Shown: piece by piece, positions 44,457 through 51,308 of the stretch
How positions within the stretch are numbered: the stretch's first letter is position 1
Layout: every line of letters begins with the position of its first letter
Source: Poriferisodalis sp965198245
GTDB taxonomy: Bacteria > Actinomycetota > Acidimicrobiia > Acidimicrobiales > Poriferisodalaceae
DNA: 64,000 nucleotides
NCBI RefSeq assembly: GCF_965198245.1
Contig: NZ_OZ240249.1
Span: forward strand, 620,001-684,000
Direction of reading: 5' to 3'
Notes under the pieces: generated by a model
Seen by the model: only the letters and a program-made list of their open reading frames with translations
What the model was told of the DNA's origin: nothing
The model's database searches: none
Position numbers and translations under genes: made by a program

Positions 44457-45020
44457 GTGGATGACAGACCGGTACTGCACGACGCCGTCACGTTGCGTCA
44501 TTTCTCAGCAGCTAACCGCCTTGACGTTCTTGAGGACATTCATGGGTCGCTGCCCGAGCCCAGGGTGGCGCCAGCGGTTCTTGATGAGATTGACGCTGCT
44601 GCTCACCAGGGCGAGGCCCACTGCACGCAGATTCTCGGCGAGTCGTGGCTTGGCGATCCCCCGGTGCTCACTCCCGCGGAGCGAAGGCTCGTGACCAAGC
44701 TGCGCATCAGCCTCTCCGACGGCCAAAGGCCGCCCCAGGGCCACCGAGGCGAAGCAGAGAGCATCGTGCTCGCCGAGAAGCACGGCGGGATGCTCGCGAC
44801 CGATGACAACGCGGCCTATCAGTTCGCGACTCGGCGATCGAAACTTGGGCTGACAAGAGTGATCGATACCGTTGACATCCTCCGCAGCGCTGTCGAGCAG
44901 GAAGTCATCACAGCACAGGAAGCGGTCGACATCGCAGATGACATCGAGGCGGTGGATCGATGGCTTCGCCCTGTGCACGACGGACAGATTCGTACCGAGT
45001 ACTTCGAGCCGGTCTTCTGA
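44457..45020 (+). CDS. PIN-like nuclease-fold protein
   Basis: 187 residues. The acidic residues of a PIN fold are visible: an N-terminal DDRPVLHDAVTLRHFSA with the first Asp, a central Glu in APAVLDEIDAAAHQG, and GEAESIVLAEKHGGMLATDD carrying the second and third Asp/Glu. The arrangement resembles DUF3368/VapC-related proteins, which cut RNA, but the spacing at the start is unusual, so the assignment is tentative. It is the third gene of the operon after the GHKL ATPase and the XRE-ImmA/IrrE protein. The start is GTG 44457. Confidence 0.72.
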   Translation: MDDRPVLHDAVTLRHFSAANRLDVLEDIHGSLPEPRVAPAVLDEIDAAAHQGEAHCTQILGESWLGDPPVLTPAERRLVTKLRISLSDGQRPPQGHRGEAESIVLAEKHGGMLATDDNAAYQFATRRSKLGLTRVIDTVDILRSAVEQEVITAQEAVDIADDIEAVDRWLRPVHDGQIRTEYFEPVF

Positions 45021-45110
45021 ACGGCATCGTCGAGACGGTGAGTGGCAGCCACCGGCCGTTTCGCCACCCTGACAAGCCGGGCACCGTCACGATCCCGGCT
45101 AGCTTCGGGA
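45021..45110 (+). pseudogene. hicA fragment
   Basis: The frame at 45038-45105 encodes GSHRPFRHPDKPGTVTIPAS, the catalytic core of HicA (compare GSHRHFRHPDKPGTVTIPG at 38460). There is no start or normal C-terminus, so it is a remnant. It begins right after the PIN-like gene stop. Confidence 0.8.
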
Positions 45111-45302
45111 CGGGGTGCTCAGGGGTACGCGGCTCATCATCCGATCCGCGCCACGTGAGCAGCGAACTCGAACGAACTCTGTGGATTTTCGGGGACTGAC
45201 CGCGGATCCAGCGTTCGGGTGCTGCGCGTCAGTACACGGGTGTTGCGCGCGCCATACTGCGCGTGTGGCAACTGTGTACGTGACGGACAGGCTCGGTGCG
45301 CT

Positions 45303-45533
45303 GTGAACGACAGCGCTGCCAGAGCATCGATCCGGCCCATCGAGAGGGTCGCGCTGCCGACGTTCTGGGACGGCGTGGCGCAGGCCTTCGACATTCAGGG
45401 TCAGCACCCGCCCTACAACTTCCTCGATGACAAGGGCGCCAATCTCTATGTGTCGGTGTTGAACAGCTGGCTGCGGTACGGAGCAAGGGCAAGAAGCGTC
45501 GCTGCGCGGCGCCTGCCGGAAATCAGCGAATGA
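45303..45533 (+). CDS. Small hypothetical protein
   Basis: 76 residues from GTG 45303 with LPTFWDGVAQAFDIQGQHPP and YVSVLNSWLRYGARARS; not recognised. The stop overlaps the start of a second small gene (ATGA), which argues that both are real and co-translated. No hydrophobic segment. The region upstream to the PIN-like gene holds only a hicA remnant. Confidence 0.5.
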   Translation: MNDSAARASIRPIERVALPTFWDGVAQAFDIQGQHPPYNFLDDKGANLYVSVLNSWLRYGARARSVAARRLPEISE

Positions 45534-45661
45534 CCGAAGGGGAACAGGAGGCCGCAGTGGTCGCCCCCTACTTGGGGGTTGTGATCTGGCGGAGCCGAGC
45601 GGCGGCGCATGAACGCATCGCCAAGGCTCAGCAGATGCTCGGCATGCCCGACGAGTCTTGA
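45530..45661 (+). CDS. Very small hypothetical protein
   Basis: 43 residues: MTEGEQEAAVVAPYLGVVIW followed by an alanine-rich helical RSRAAAHERIAKAQQML. Its ATG overlaps the previous stop by 4 bases. No family recognised; a small antitoxin or a regulatory peptide are possibilities. Real status rests on the overlap and GC bias. Confidence 0.42.
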   Translation: MTEGEQEAAVVAPYLGVVIWRSRAAAHERIAKAQQMLGMPDES

Positions 45662-45745
45662 CCGTTGCCTGCCATCACGTTTCGACTGCGTCGTCACCCC
45701 TCTGACCTCTGACGGTGCATCCCCTGCGGGACGCGGCGATCTCTA

Positions 45746-45845
45746 CGCGGCCAGTAGACGTTTGTGCTGGGTCTGAAACTGACGGAGGCTGTTGACAGTC
45801 GGGGTTTGTCGTGAGAGGAAGTCCTGATGGACGATCGAGATCGCC
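45746..45845 (+). mobile_element. IS3-family remnant, two ends in inverted order
   Basis: The bases 45772-45841 match, with about six mismatches in 70, the upstream piece of the remnant next to tRNA-Arg (18371-18437, other strand). To the left, GTAGACGTTTGTGCTGGGTC matches the reverse complement of that remnant's transposase tail. The two ends are joined head to head, with no coding middle. Confidence 0.68.
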
Positions 45846-45865
45846 GCATGAGCGATGTCGACCGG

Positions 45866-46273
45866 TCAGGGCAGGATCTCGAGCCGTTCGCAGTGCAGGG
45901 GCCGGACCACGCCGAAGTGGCGGCGGTCGACGGTGGCCACGGCTGTGGCGCCCAAGCGCTCTGCAGCGGCTATGACGGAGGCATCGACCGTACCCAACGG
46001 CAGATCGCCGTAGGTGTGAACCAGTTCGGCGATGCGCAGCCAATCACTCGCTGCCACGGGCTCCACAAACAGGTCTCCAGAAGCGAGGTCGCCCAAGAAC
46101 CGCACTTCGGCCCGTGAACCCAGTCGCGTACCGACGAGGTACGCGACTTCGGTGATCACCAGGGTCGGCACGATGAGCGGTCCCGGATGCTGCGAGAGCA
46201 GATTCAGGCTGGCCGCGTGATGTCGATCGTCTGCGTCGATGTAGGCGTAGAGCGGCCCAGCATCGACGATCAG
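45866..46273 (-). CDS. vapC: VapC-like PIN-domain toxin
   Basis: About 135 residues. The PIN acidic residues are Asp in LIVDAGPLYAYIDADDRHH, Glu in LVITEVAYLVGTR, Asp in GTVDASVIAAAERLG and the final Asp in AVATVDRRHFGV. It is a ribonuclease that typically cuts tRNA or rRNA. No ATG, GTG or TTG stands before the first strand: the apparent start is CTG 46273, whose bases overlap the antitoxin stop (CTGA). The open frame continues upstream in the antitoxin region without family likeness. Confidence 0.87.
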   Translation of the reverse strand: MIVDAGPLYAYIDADDRHHAASLNLLSQHPGPLIVPTLVITEVAYLVGTRLGSRAEVRFLGDLASGDLFVEPVAASDWLRIAELVHTYGDLPLGTVDASVIAAAERLGATAVATVDRRHFGVVRPLHCERLEILP

Positions 46274-46494
46274 CGCGATGCTGGGACCTCGCTGGCCAGG
46301 ATCTCCTCGATGCGTTCGGAGATGTCTGAACAACCGCTGCGACCTGCCGCCGCCGCGCCGAGGCGTCGCCGAGGCCCGAGATGGTGCTCGATCGCCTCTC
46401 TCGTCAGCTCTGAGATAGTGATGTCGCGCCGAGCTGCTTCGTGGCGAAGGCGGGCGTCGAGCTCGAATGGGAGCTTGACAGTAGTCCGATTCAT
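46270..46494 (-). CDS. vapB: VapB-like antitoxin (ribbon-helix-helix)
   Basis: 74 residues: MNRTTVKLPFELDARLRHEA followed by RRDITISELTREAIEHHL, the beta-alpha-alpha pattern of ribbon-helix-helix proteins. The C-terminal tail (ISERIEEILASEVPASR) would bind the VapC toxin. Its TGA overlaps the presumed CTG start of vapC. Such antitoxins repress their own operon; a short inverted repeat GTATGCCAGCATAC just upstream of the start (46496-46509) is a candidate operator. Confidence 0.87.
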   Translation of the reverse strand: MNRTTVKLPFELDARLRHEAARRDITISELTREAIEHHLGPRRRLGAAAAGRSGCSDISERIEEILASEVPASR

Positions 46495-46599
46495 GTATGC
46501 CAGCATACCCGGCGAGCTGGCCGGGACGTAACGGGACTCGTGGGAGCGGTGTCGGCGCGGTGCAGATGCCACAGCTCGTCGGCTGGCTACCGGGCAACG

Positions 46600-46790
46600 C
46601 CTCGGACCACGCATGTGCCGACGAGCGCTCGCACACCGCCCGATGCGTACAGCAGCGCAAACGTCGGGACGGCGATGCACGGCATGACCCGAGCGAGGCT
46701 CGTTGCCACTGTGGCTACGTCGGCGAGGGCGACTACCGCGCACGCATCAATATCCTTCGGTCTGCGACCGGATGCGGTGGAATCGACTCG
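46600..46790 (+). pseudogene. TnpB (IS200/IS605-type) C-terminal remnant
   Basis: In one frame RCHCGYVGEGDYRARINILR resembles the last TnpB segment (C-x-x-C-G...D-x-x-A-A-x-N-I-L), including the zinc-finger pair and the RuvC III Asp region. Upstream sequence is too decayed to follow. The assignment rests on this short match alone. Confidence 0.45.
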
Positions 46791-46806
46791 CCATTCGAGG
46801 GCTGTC

Positions 46807-47364
46807 ATGCCGAAACTCAGGAAGCGATCCCAAACATCCGACGAGGGTCGAAATGAATCCGAGATCGCGCGACAGCAGGCGACTAGATCGGCGCTTTGGA
46901 ATCCTGAGCACGAAGGCGGCGCTGACAGCATGGGCACACTGCTCACGCAGTACGGGCTCTATGTCGAGTCCGCCGAAAAGGTCAGCCACCGAAGGGGCAT
47001 CGCAAACAACTTCTTCCTTCTCGTCAACTCCGCGGCCTCGGTCGCATTGGCCGCATTCGGCCTTTCCAGCGATGAAGCTGTCGTTTGGCCGCTGCTCTTC
47101 TCCACAATCATCATGATCAGCGTCTGTGTCCTGTGGGGCTTCACCGTCCACAGCTACCGCCAACTGAGTTCGGCCAAGTGGAGGATCGTCAACGCCCTAG
47201 AGGAACGCCTGCCCGCCGCGCCGTGGGCTGCGGAGTGGCAATTGCTGGGCCGAGGCAAGTCCCGACGGGGCTATCGGCGTCTCACGGCCGTCGAGAAGTG
47301 GGTTCCGGGTTTGTTCGCGTTGGTCTACGCAGTCGGTTTCCTGGCTCTCGCGTTCTTGGGTTGA
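46807..47364 (+). CDS. RipA-like / four-helix small membrane protein
   Basis: 185 residues from ATG 46807. A basic N-terminus is followed by the family-like stretch YGLYVESAEKVSHRRGIANN, two adjacent membrane helices (FFLLVNSAASVALAAFGL and LLFSTIIMISVCVLWGFTV), a soluble helix with SYRQLSSAKWRIVNALEE and AEWQLLGRGK, and a last helix (VPGLFALVYAVGFLALAFLG). The pattern resembles NCBI's RipA-type octameric membrane proteins and SLATT-like effectors. Genes of this type often stand near TIR-domain genes, as here: a TIR-like gene converges with 14 bp between the stops. A membrane-disrupting effector is plausible. Confidence 0.7.
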   Translation: MPKLRKRSQTSDEGRNESEIARQQATRSALWNPEHEGGADSMGTLLTQYGLYVESAEKVSHRRGIANNFFLLVNSAASVALAAFGLSSDEAVVWPLLFSTIIMISVCVLWGFTVHSYRQLSSAKWRIVNALEERLPAAPWAAEWQLLGRGKSRRGYRRLTAVEKWVPGLFALVYAVGFLALAFLG

Positions 47365-47378
47365 CGGCGCGTCACAGG

Positions 47379-47795
47379 TCACGGCGACAGGGCGCGTATC
47401 CCCTGGACGATCGAGCTGGTGTTCCAGCCGACCACAAGATCAGCTGCTTGACGAACTTCAGCGGAGATTCTCTGTGCCCCCCACGGCGTGATCGCGAGGA
47501 CGGGTTTGGCATAGAGAAAGCCAGTTTTGGCTAGCGATATCTCCTCGTTGATCCACTTGCTGTAGGTGGCGTAGACGCCAGCGATGATGACGACCACATG
47601 GCATGGCGTCATCTGCCGCTCGATCGCTGCTCGCAGCAGCCGCTGATTCTGGGCGTTGTGAATCGGGTCGTTGCTCGGAACCGAGTAGTTCCTGTAGCTG
47701 AAGTACGGAGCAGCATTCAGGAGGCCACAGAGGCGGTCGTACGCATCGCCGTAGGTCCATGAGTGACTGATGAAGAGGTTTCGTGTCTTGACCAC
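47379..47795 (-). CDS. TIR-like (MTH538/ThsB-type) domain protein
   Basis: 138 residues from GTG 47795. The TIR-like start TRNLFISHSWTYGDAYDRLC is followed by SYRNYSVPSNDPIHN, an Arg/Lys-containing helix (RLLRAAIERQ), CHVVVIIAGVYATYSKWINEEISLAK with the glutamate region of NADase-type TIR domains, and PVLAITPWG. This is the MTH538/DUF1863 form that acts as ThsB in Thoeris systems, where it makes a cyclic ADP-ribose-type signal. No ThsA is present. It follows a small gene (5 bp gap to its stop) on the same strand. Confidence 0.84.
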   Translation of the reverse strand: MVKTRNLFISHSWTYGDAYDRLCGLLNAAPYFSYRNYSVPSNDPIHNAQNQRLLRAAIERQMTPCHVVVIIAGVYATYSKWINEEISLAKTGFLYAKPVLAITPWGAQRISAEVRQAADLVVGWNTSSIVQGIRALSP

Positions 47796-47799
47796 AGCC

Positions 47800-48177
47800 T
47801 CAACCCGACTTCTGATCGACGGAGGCTTCGGCGCCCTCTGACTGTTCATCGGGTGCGGTCGCTGGCTCTTGAGCGTCGCGGATTTCACGGAGCACAGCGA
47901 GAACCTCGTCTTCGGGCCTTGGCGCCAGTGTTCGCAGAATGTGTTTGGCCACATTGACCAGTTGCCTCTCGGAGGCTGCGAACGCCCTACGGCCCCCCTC
48001 GGAGGTCTCAAGCACAAGTACGGCAGCATTGAAGTCTTCCCAACTGCGATTGAATTCGGCCGCGGCGGGCATGATCTCGAAATCTGTGATCGGTCCGCGA
48101 CCACCGAGACTGCGCCAGACTTCATGGTTCGTTTTGTCCTGCAGGAATCCTCGCAGGCCGTCGTTCTCGTTTGTCAT
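47800..48177 (-). CDS. Small helical protein upstream of TIR-like gene
   Basis: 125 residues, MTNENDGLRGFLQDKTNHEV ... DFNAAVLVLETSEGGRRAFA, predicted mostly helical, ending in an acidic tail. It has a strong ribosome site (GGGAGG, 8 bp). It is not recognised. It is likely a partner of the TIR-like gene 5 bp downstream, since both are on one transcript. A regulator or sensor role is only a guess. Confidence 0.7.
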   Translation of the reverse strand: MTNENDGLRGFLQDKTNHEVWRSLGGRGPITDFEIMPAAAEFNRSWEDFNAAVLVLETSEGGRRAFAASERQLVNVAKHILRTLAPRPEDEVLAVLREIRDAQEPATAPDEQSEGAEASVDQKSG

Positions 48178-48532
48178 GCTGACCTCCCGGTTTGTCGTGT
48201 ACCGATGAATCGGATCGTGGGTGCTGCTCCGGTGCCGTCCCCTGATCTGCTTTGCTCTGATGCACGATCGGCAAACTCGCAGGCGGACTAGAACGGTGGC
48301 CATCGCCAACGATGCAAATCTTGGCCGAGGGGTGTTACAACAAAGCCACATCGCGGTTGCCGGCTGCATTCGGGACAGACACGCAGTTCCTTCCATCGCC
48401 GAGCTAGGGGGTGCCAGGCTGCCGGTCGAGATCCACATCGGGTTGCCCCATTCGTCGCGCGAAAGCCTGAAGTACCGGCATGCGAAGAAGCGGCTCTAGG
48501 AGCAGCTGACACTCCGTGGCTACCGTGCCAGC
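48178..48532. other. Divergent intergenic region, no supported gene
   Basis: 355 bp between the starts of the small helical protein and the HNH nuclease. It should contain both promoters. Weak open frames occur on both strands without recognisable content. Confidence 0.55.
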
Positions 48533-49900
48533 GTGGCTGAACGATCATCTCCGCAGAACCGCTACCGGGTTGAATTCCCCACGGACGGGTCCGAGCCGTT
48601 CGTACGACTGCCGTTGGGCAGAAACTGGACCAGTCATCCCGAGGCGGCGGCGATCGGTGTCGAGCTTCCTGGGCGTCAACGCTCGGGCAATCATCAGCGC
48701 GCGATGACAGTCGTCGACTGTGCTGAGGCGGCGGTCGTGGCGCGGCAGCACAGGCGCGGTCGCGATGCCCACGACAACCCGGTGGCGGCCAAGGTCAGCG
48801 ACGGGGCAGGAAGGGTGCTCAAGAAACTGAGGCTCTGTCTCGAAGCTCTCGTTGATGCGGGAGTCCCCGGAGCAGCCGACGCGCTGCGGAACGCATTCGG
48901 TGTGGCGTCAACATCGGGGTCACCAACAACGCCGCAACAATCCCCGCAATCGGCAGGCTTCGACACCGCCGCGACGAGTGATGTGACTGCGTGGGTCGTG
49001 CGCAGCGGACGTGAAGGCTTGGAAACGGTCGAGTCCAACCTGCGCGACCGCATGGTGTCGTTGGGCTGGGGCGACTGGGTCTTCGATCAAGCAATCGGCG
49101 AGCACGGCGACCAAGCGGCGCTGGATCGCCATTTCGCCGAACACCTCCCGCGTAGATCCGCCAAGGACAAACGCAACGCGCGGAACTCGATCCTGGCCTT
49201 TCGCAACAAGATCAAGACCGGAGACATCGTGGTGATGCCTCTCAAGGGATCGCGGATCTCAACAGGCTGGATCGCGATCGGACAAGTGACCGGCTCCACA
49301 GTGTGCGACCCCTCGCGGGGCTTGGGCGAGCGACTTCGCCGTCCGGTCCAATGGCTGCACACCAACGTTCACGACGACAATGTCGAAGACGACCTGCGCG
49401 CCTCCATCAACGGCCGGCGCACCGTGCATCGAGTCCTGGCGCCGAACTCGGTGCATCGGCTCGTCAGCCTTGCTGAGCACGGCATCGATCCAGGACCGGA
49501 TGACCCACCGCAGCTCGCACTGTCGGGCGAGGAGGCAGGAGTGCTCGATGTCGAAGGCAACGTGATCGAGGGAGCCAGCAAGCGAGTGTCGGTGCTCGTC
49601 TACGAGACCGACCAGCGAGCGCGTCGCCGTTGCATTGCCGCTCACGGCTCCTCATGCCAGGTGTGCGGCATCGATTTCGGAGCCTCCTACGGCGACTTCG
49701 CGGACGGCTTCATCCACGTTCACCACAAGACACCGGTCCATCAAGCTGCGGCTGACGGGGAATACGAACTCGACCCAGTCAACGACCTCGTCCCCGTCTG
49801 CCCGAACTGCCACGCCATGCTCCACCGACATCCCGACAAGCCCTGCAGCGTGGAAGAGCTGCAGCGGCTGATGGAAGAGGCTGAGGCGCGAAGTGTCTGA
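48533..49900 (+). CDS. HNH endonuclease with PUA/EVE-like reader region
   Basis: 455 residues. A divergent N-terminal part (1-145) is followed by a section at about 155-290 that resembles PUA/EVE-like modification readers (VSLGWGDWVFDQAIGEHGDQ and NKIKTGDIVVMPLKGSRIST, then GWIAIGQVTG). The C-terminal HNH nuclease (about 365-445) has CQVCGIDFGASYGD, HVHHKTPVHQ with the catalytic His pair, and PVCPNCHAMLHR. The combination is like McrA/type IV restriction enzymes, which cut DNA carrying modified bases. Start GTG 48533; a later start at ATG 48704 (MTVVDCAEAA) is possible. A UDG-like gene follows after 40 bp. Confidence 0.82.
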   Translation: MAERSSPQNRYRVEFPTDGSEPFVRLPLGRNWTSHPEAAAIGVELPGRQRSGNHQRAMTVVDCAEAAVVARQHRRGRDAHDNPVAAKVSDGAGRVLKKLRLCLEALVDAGVPGAADALRNAFGVASTSGSPTTPQQSPQSAGFDTAATSDVTAWVVRSGREGLETVESNLRDRMVSLGWGDWVFDQAIGEHGDQAALDRHFAEHLPRRSAKDKRNARNSILAFRNKIKTGDIVVMPLKGSRISTGWIAIGQVTGSTVCDPSRGLGERLRRPVQWLHTNVHDDNVEDDLRASINGRRTVHRVLAPNSVHRLVSLAEHGIDPGPDDPPQLALSGEEAGVLDVEGNVIEGASKRVSVLVYETDQRARRRCIAAHGSSCQVCGIDFGASYGDFADGFIHVHHKTPVHQAAADGEYELDPVNDLVPVCPNCHAMLHRHPDKPCSVEELQRLMEEAEARSV

Positions 49901-49940
49901 GGCAGCACGGTAGGGGTCGACGTGGTTCGCCGTTTCACAG

Positions 49941-50834
49941 ATGTGCGAGCCCATGTGGCAAGCATCTGGAGGCATTGAGCAAGTGCGGCGCATACAGACA
50001 GGCGTGTCGGCGGGTGTCGCCGAATCAGCAAACGATGCCGAAGCGAAACTCATTGAACTTGCAGGCGAAGCTTGGAGAGCGTTCGATGCCGCAGCGTCGT
50101 TCGCATCGGTGACGAGACCCTCGATGCCCATCCTGTTCTTTGGAGACGTCCGCCGCTACCTTGCCTCACGGCTTCGGATAGTGACCGTTGGACTGAACCC
50201 ATCCGATCAAGAGTTCCTGGGCGGCGAACCCTTCCAGCGGTTTCGCGGGCTGGCCCATGACACCGCCCGAGATCCAAGGAGCTACATCGAAGCACTTGCG
50301 CGCTACTTCAGTGGCGACCCACACTGGGACTGGTTTCGGCACTTCAGGCAGCTGTTAGCTGAGCTTGATGCGAATTACGAAGCTGACGAGTCTAATCAAC
50401 AGTCGTCCACCGTGCTGCATACCGACATCTGCTCACCGCTCGCCACAACTCCAACATGGAGCAAGATCGAAAAGCGCAGGATTCTCGATACTGAGCGCGA
50501 ATCGCTGATTAGCGCCGGGACGCAGCTCTGGGAGGAGCTGATGCGTCAGCTCCGACCGAACGTCGCCATTTTCTCCGCTCGCCGCGACCTGTGCCAAGAG
50601 CACTCATTCGAGCCGGTAGGGGATTGGCGGACGCTGCACACGGTCACAACAAACCAGTCCGGAGGGCTTCGGCGCAACGGTCCCTACGCGATCTCATCAC
50701 GCTGGCACAGGATTGAGGACCAGCGTTGCCTATTCGTCCAATGCCCGAATCGGATTCCTCCCTTGCAGATTGGCGGTATGGACAAGAGCACAGCGGGCCG
50801 CAAGATCAAGCGCCTGCTGAGTAGCGGACCGTGA
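49941..50834 (+). CDS. Uracil-DNA-glycosylase-fold-like protein
   Basis: 297 residues. The segment LRIVTVGLNPSDQEFLGG matches the first active-site strand of the UDG superfamily (G-x-N-P-x). A later HTDICSPLATTPTWSK and NVAIFSARRDL fit the second strand region. Catalytic residues cannot be placed with confidence. A base-excision role on viral modified DNA is conceivable as it is 40 bp after the HNH nuclease gene. The start is uncertain (ATG 49941 or 49953 by the frame). Confidence 0.6.
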   Translation: MCEPMWQASGGIEQVRRIQTGVSAGVAESANDAEAKLIELAGEAWRAFDAAASFASVTRPSMPILFFGDVRRYLASRLRIVTVGLNPSDQEFLGGEPFQRFRGLAHDTARDPRSYIEALARYFSGDPHWDWFRHFRQLLAELDANYEADESNQQSSTVLHTDICSPLATTPTWSKIEKRRILDTERESLISAGTQLWEELMRQLRPNVAIFSARRDLCQEHSFEPVGDWRTLHTVTTNQSGGLRRNGPYAISSRWHRIEDQRCLFVQCPNRIPPLQIGGMDKSTAGRKIKRLLSSGP

Positions 50835-51308
50835 GCAAGCGCGTCGCCGTAACGGGCATCGTGAAAATTGGTCCAGGGGTCAGGCGACCATCCGGGTGCC
50901 GGCGCTGAGGCCGAGCGCCGTCGCCTTTGGGCACGAGTTCTTAGTCCAGCGAAGCCGGATGCGCATGGTCCGAATGGGCCTTCGTGGTGATGGGACTTGG
51001 CAAGTTTCGGGGTCGAATTCGAGTCAAATCATCGAGAGAAAGACTCGATGAGGCCTTGTTCCCGCCCTCTTACACGGTCAAGATCGAGGCGGGGACAAAT
51101 TGCCGTTATCCATGATCTTGAGTCCCCTTGGCAGTGACAGGGATCCCAGATTTGGGTCCCTGCCAACAGGCCGAACCTGCAGAGTACCAACGCCATCGCG
51201 AGCATTCTGAGACAGGGTCCCGATCCCGGTCTGAGGAAGACCAGGTCACCGTTCGCTGCGCTCGGTTGACGATCTGCAGATGCCGTGGGGTGAGCCACCC
51301 CGTGCGGG
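50835..51308. other. Intergenic region with no supported gene
   Basis: 474 bp with lower coding bias. I see no family-like frame, no strong hairpin, and no tRNA. It lies just past the stop of the second tyrosine recombinase; attachment-site sequence could be here but no repeat long enough to support it was found. Confidence 0.5.

Noticed and set aside
46441..46806. N-terminal extension of the RipA-like protein
   Set aside because: This stretch overlaps vapB and a TnpB remnant, and has no similarity to the membrane protein; the ATG at 46807 fits better.
47842..48125. N-terminal extension of the TIR-like protein
   Set aside because: It lies inside the upstream 125-residue gene in another frame; the GTG at 47795 directly precedes the TIR fold.
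28045..51000. Shared GGTGATGGGACTTG near both recombinases as an attachment core
   Set aside because: A 14-base match is expected several times by chance in 64 kb, and the positions relative to the two recombinases are not equivalent.
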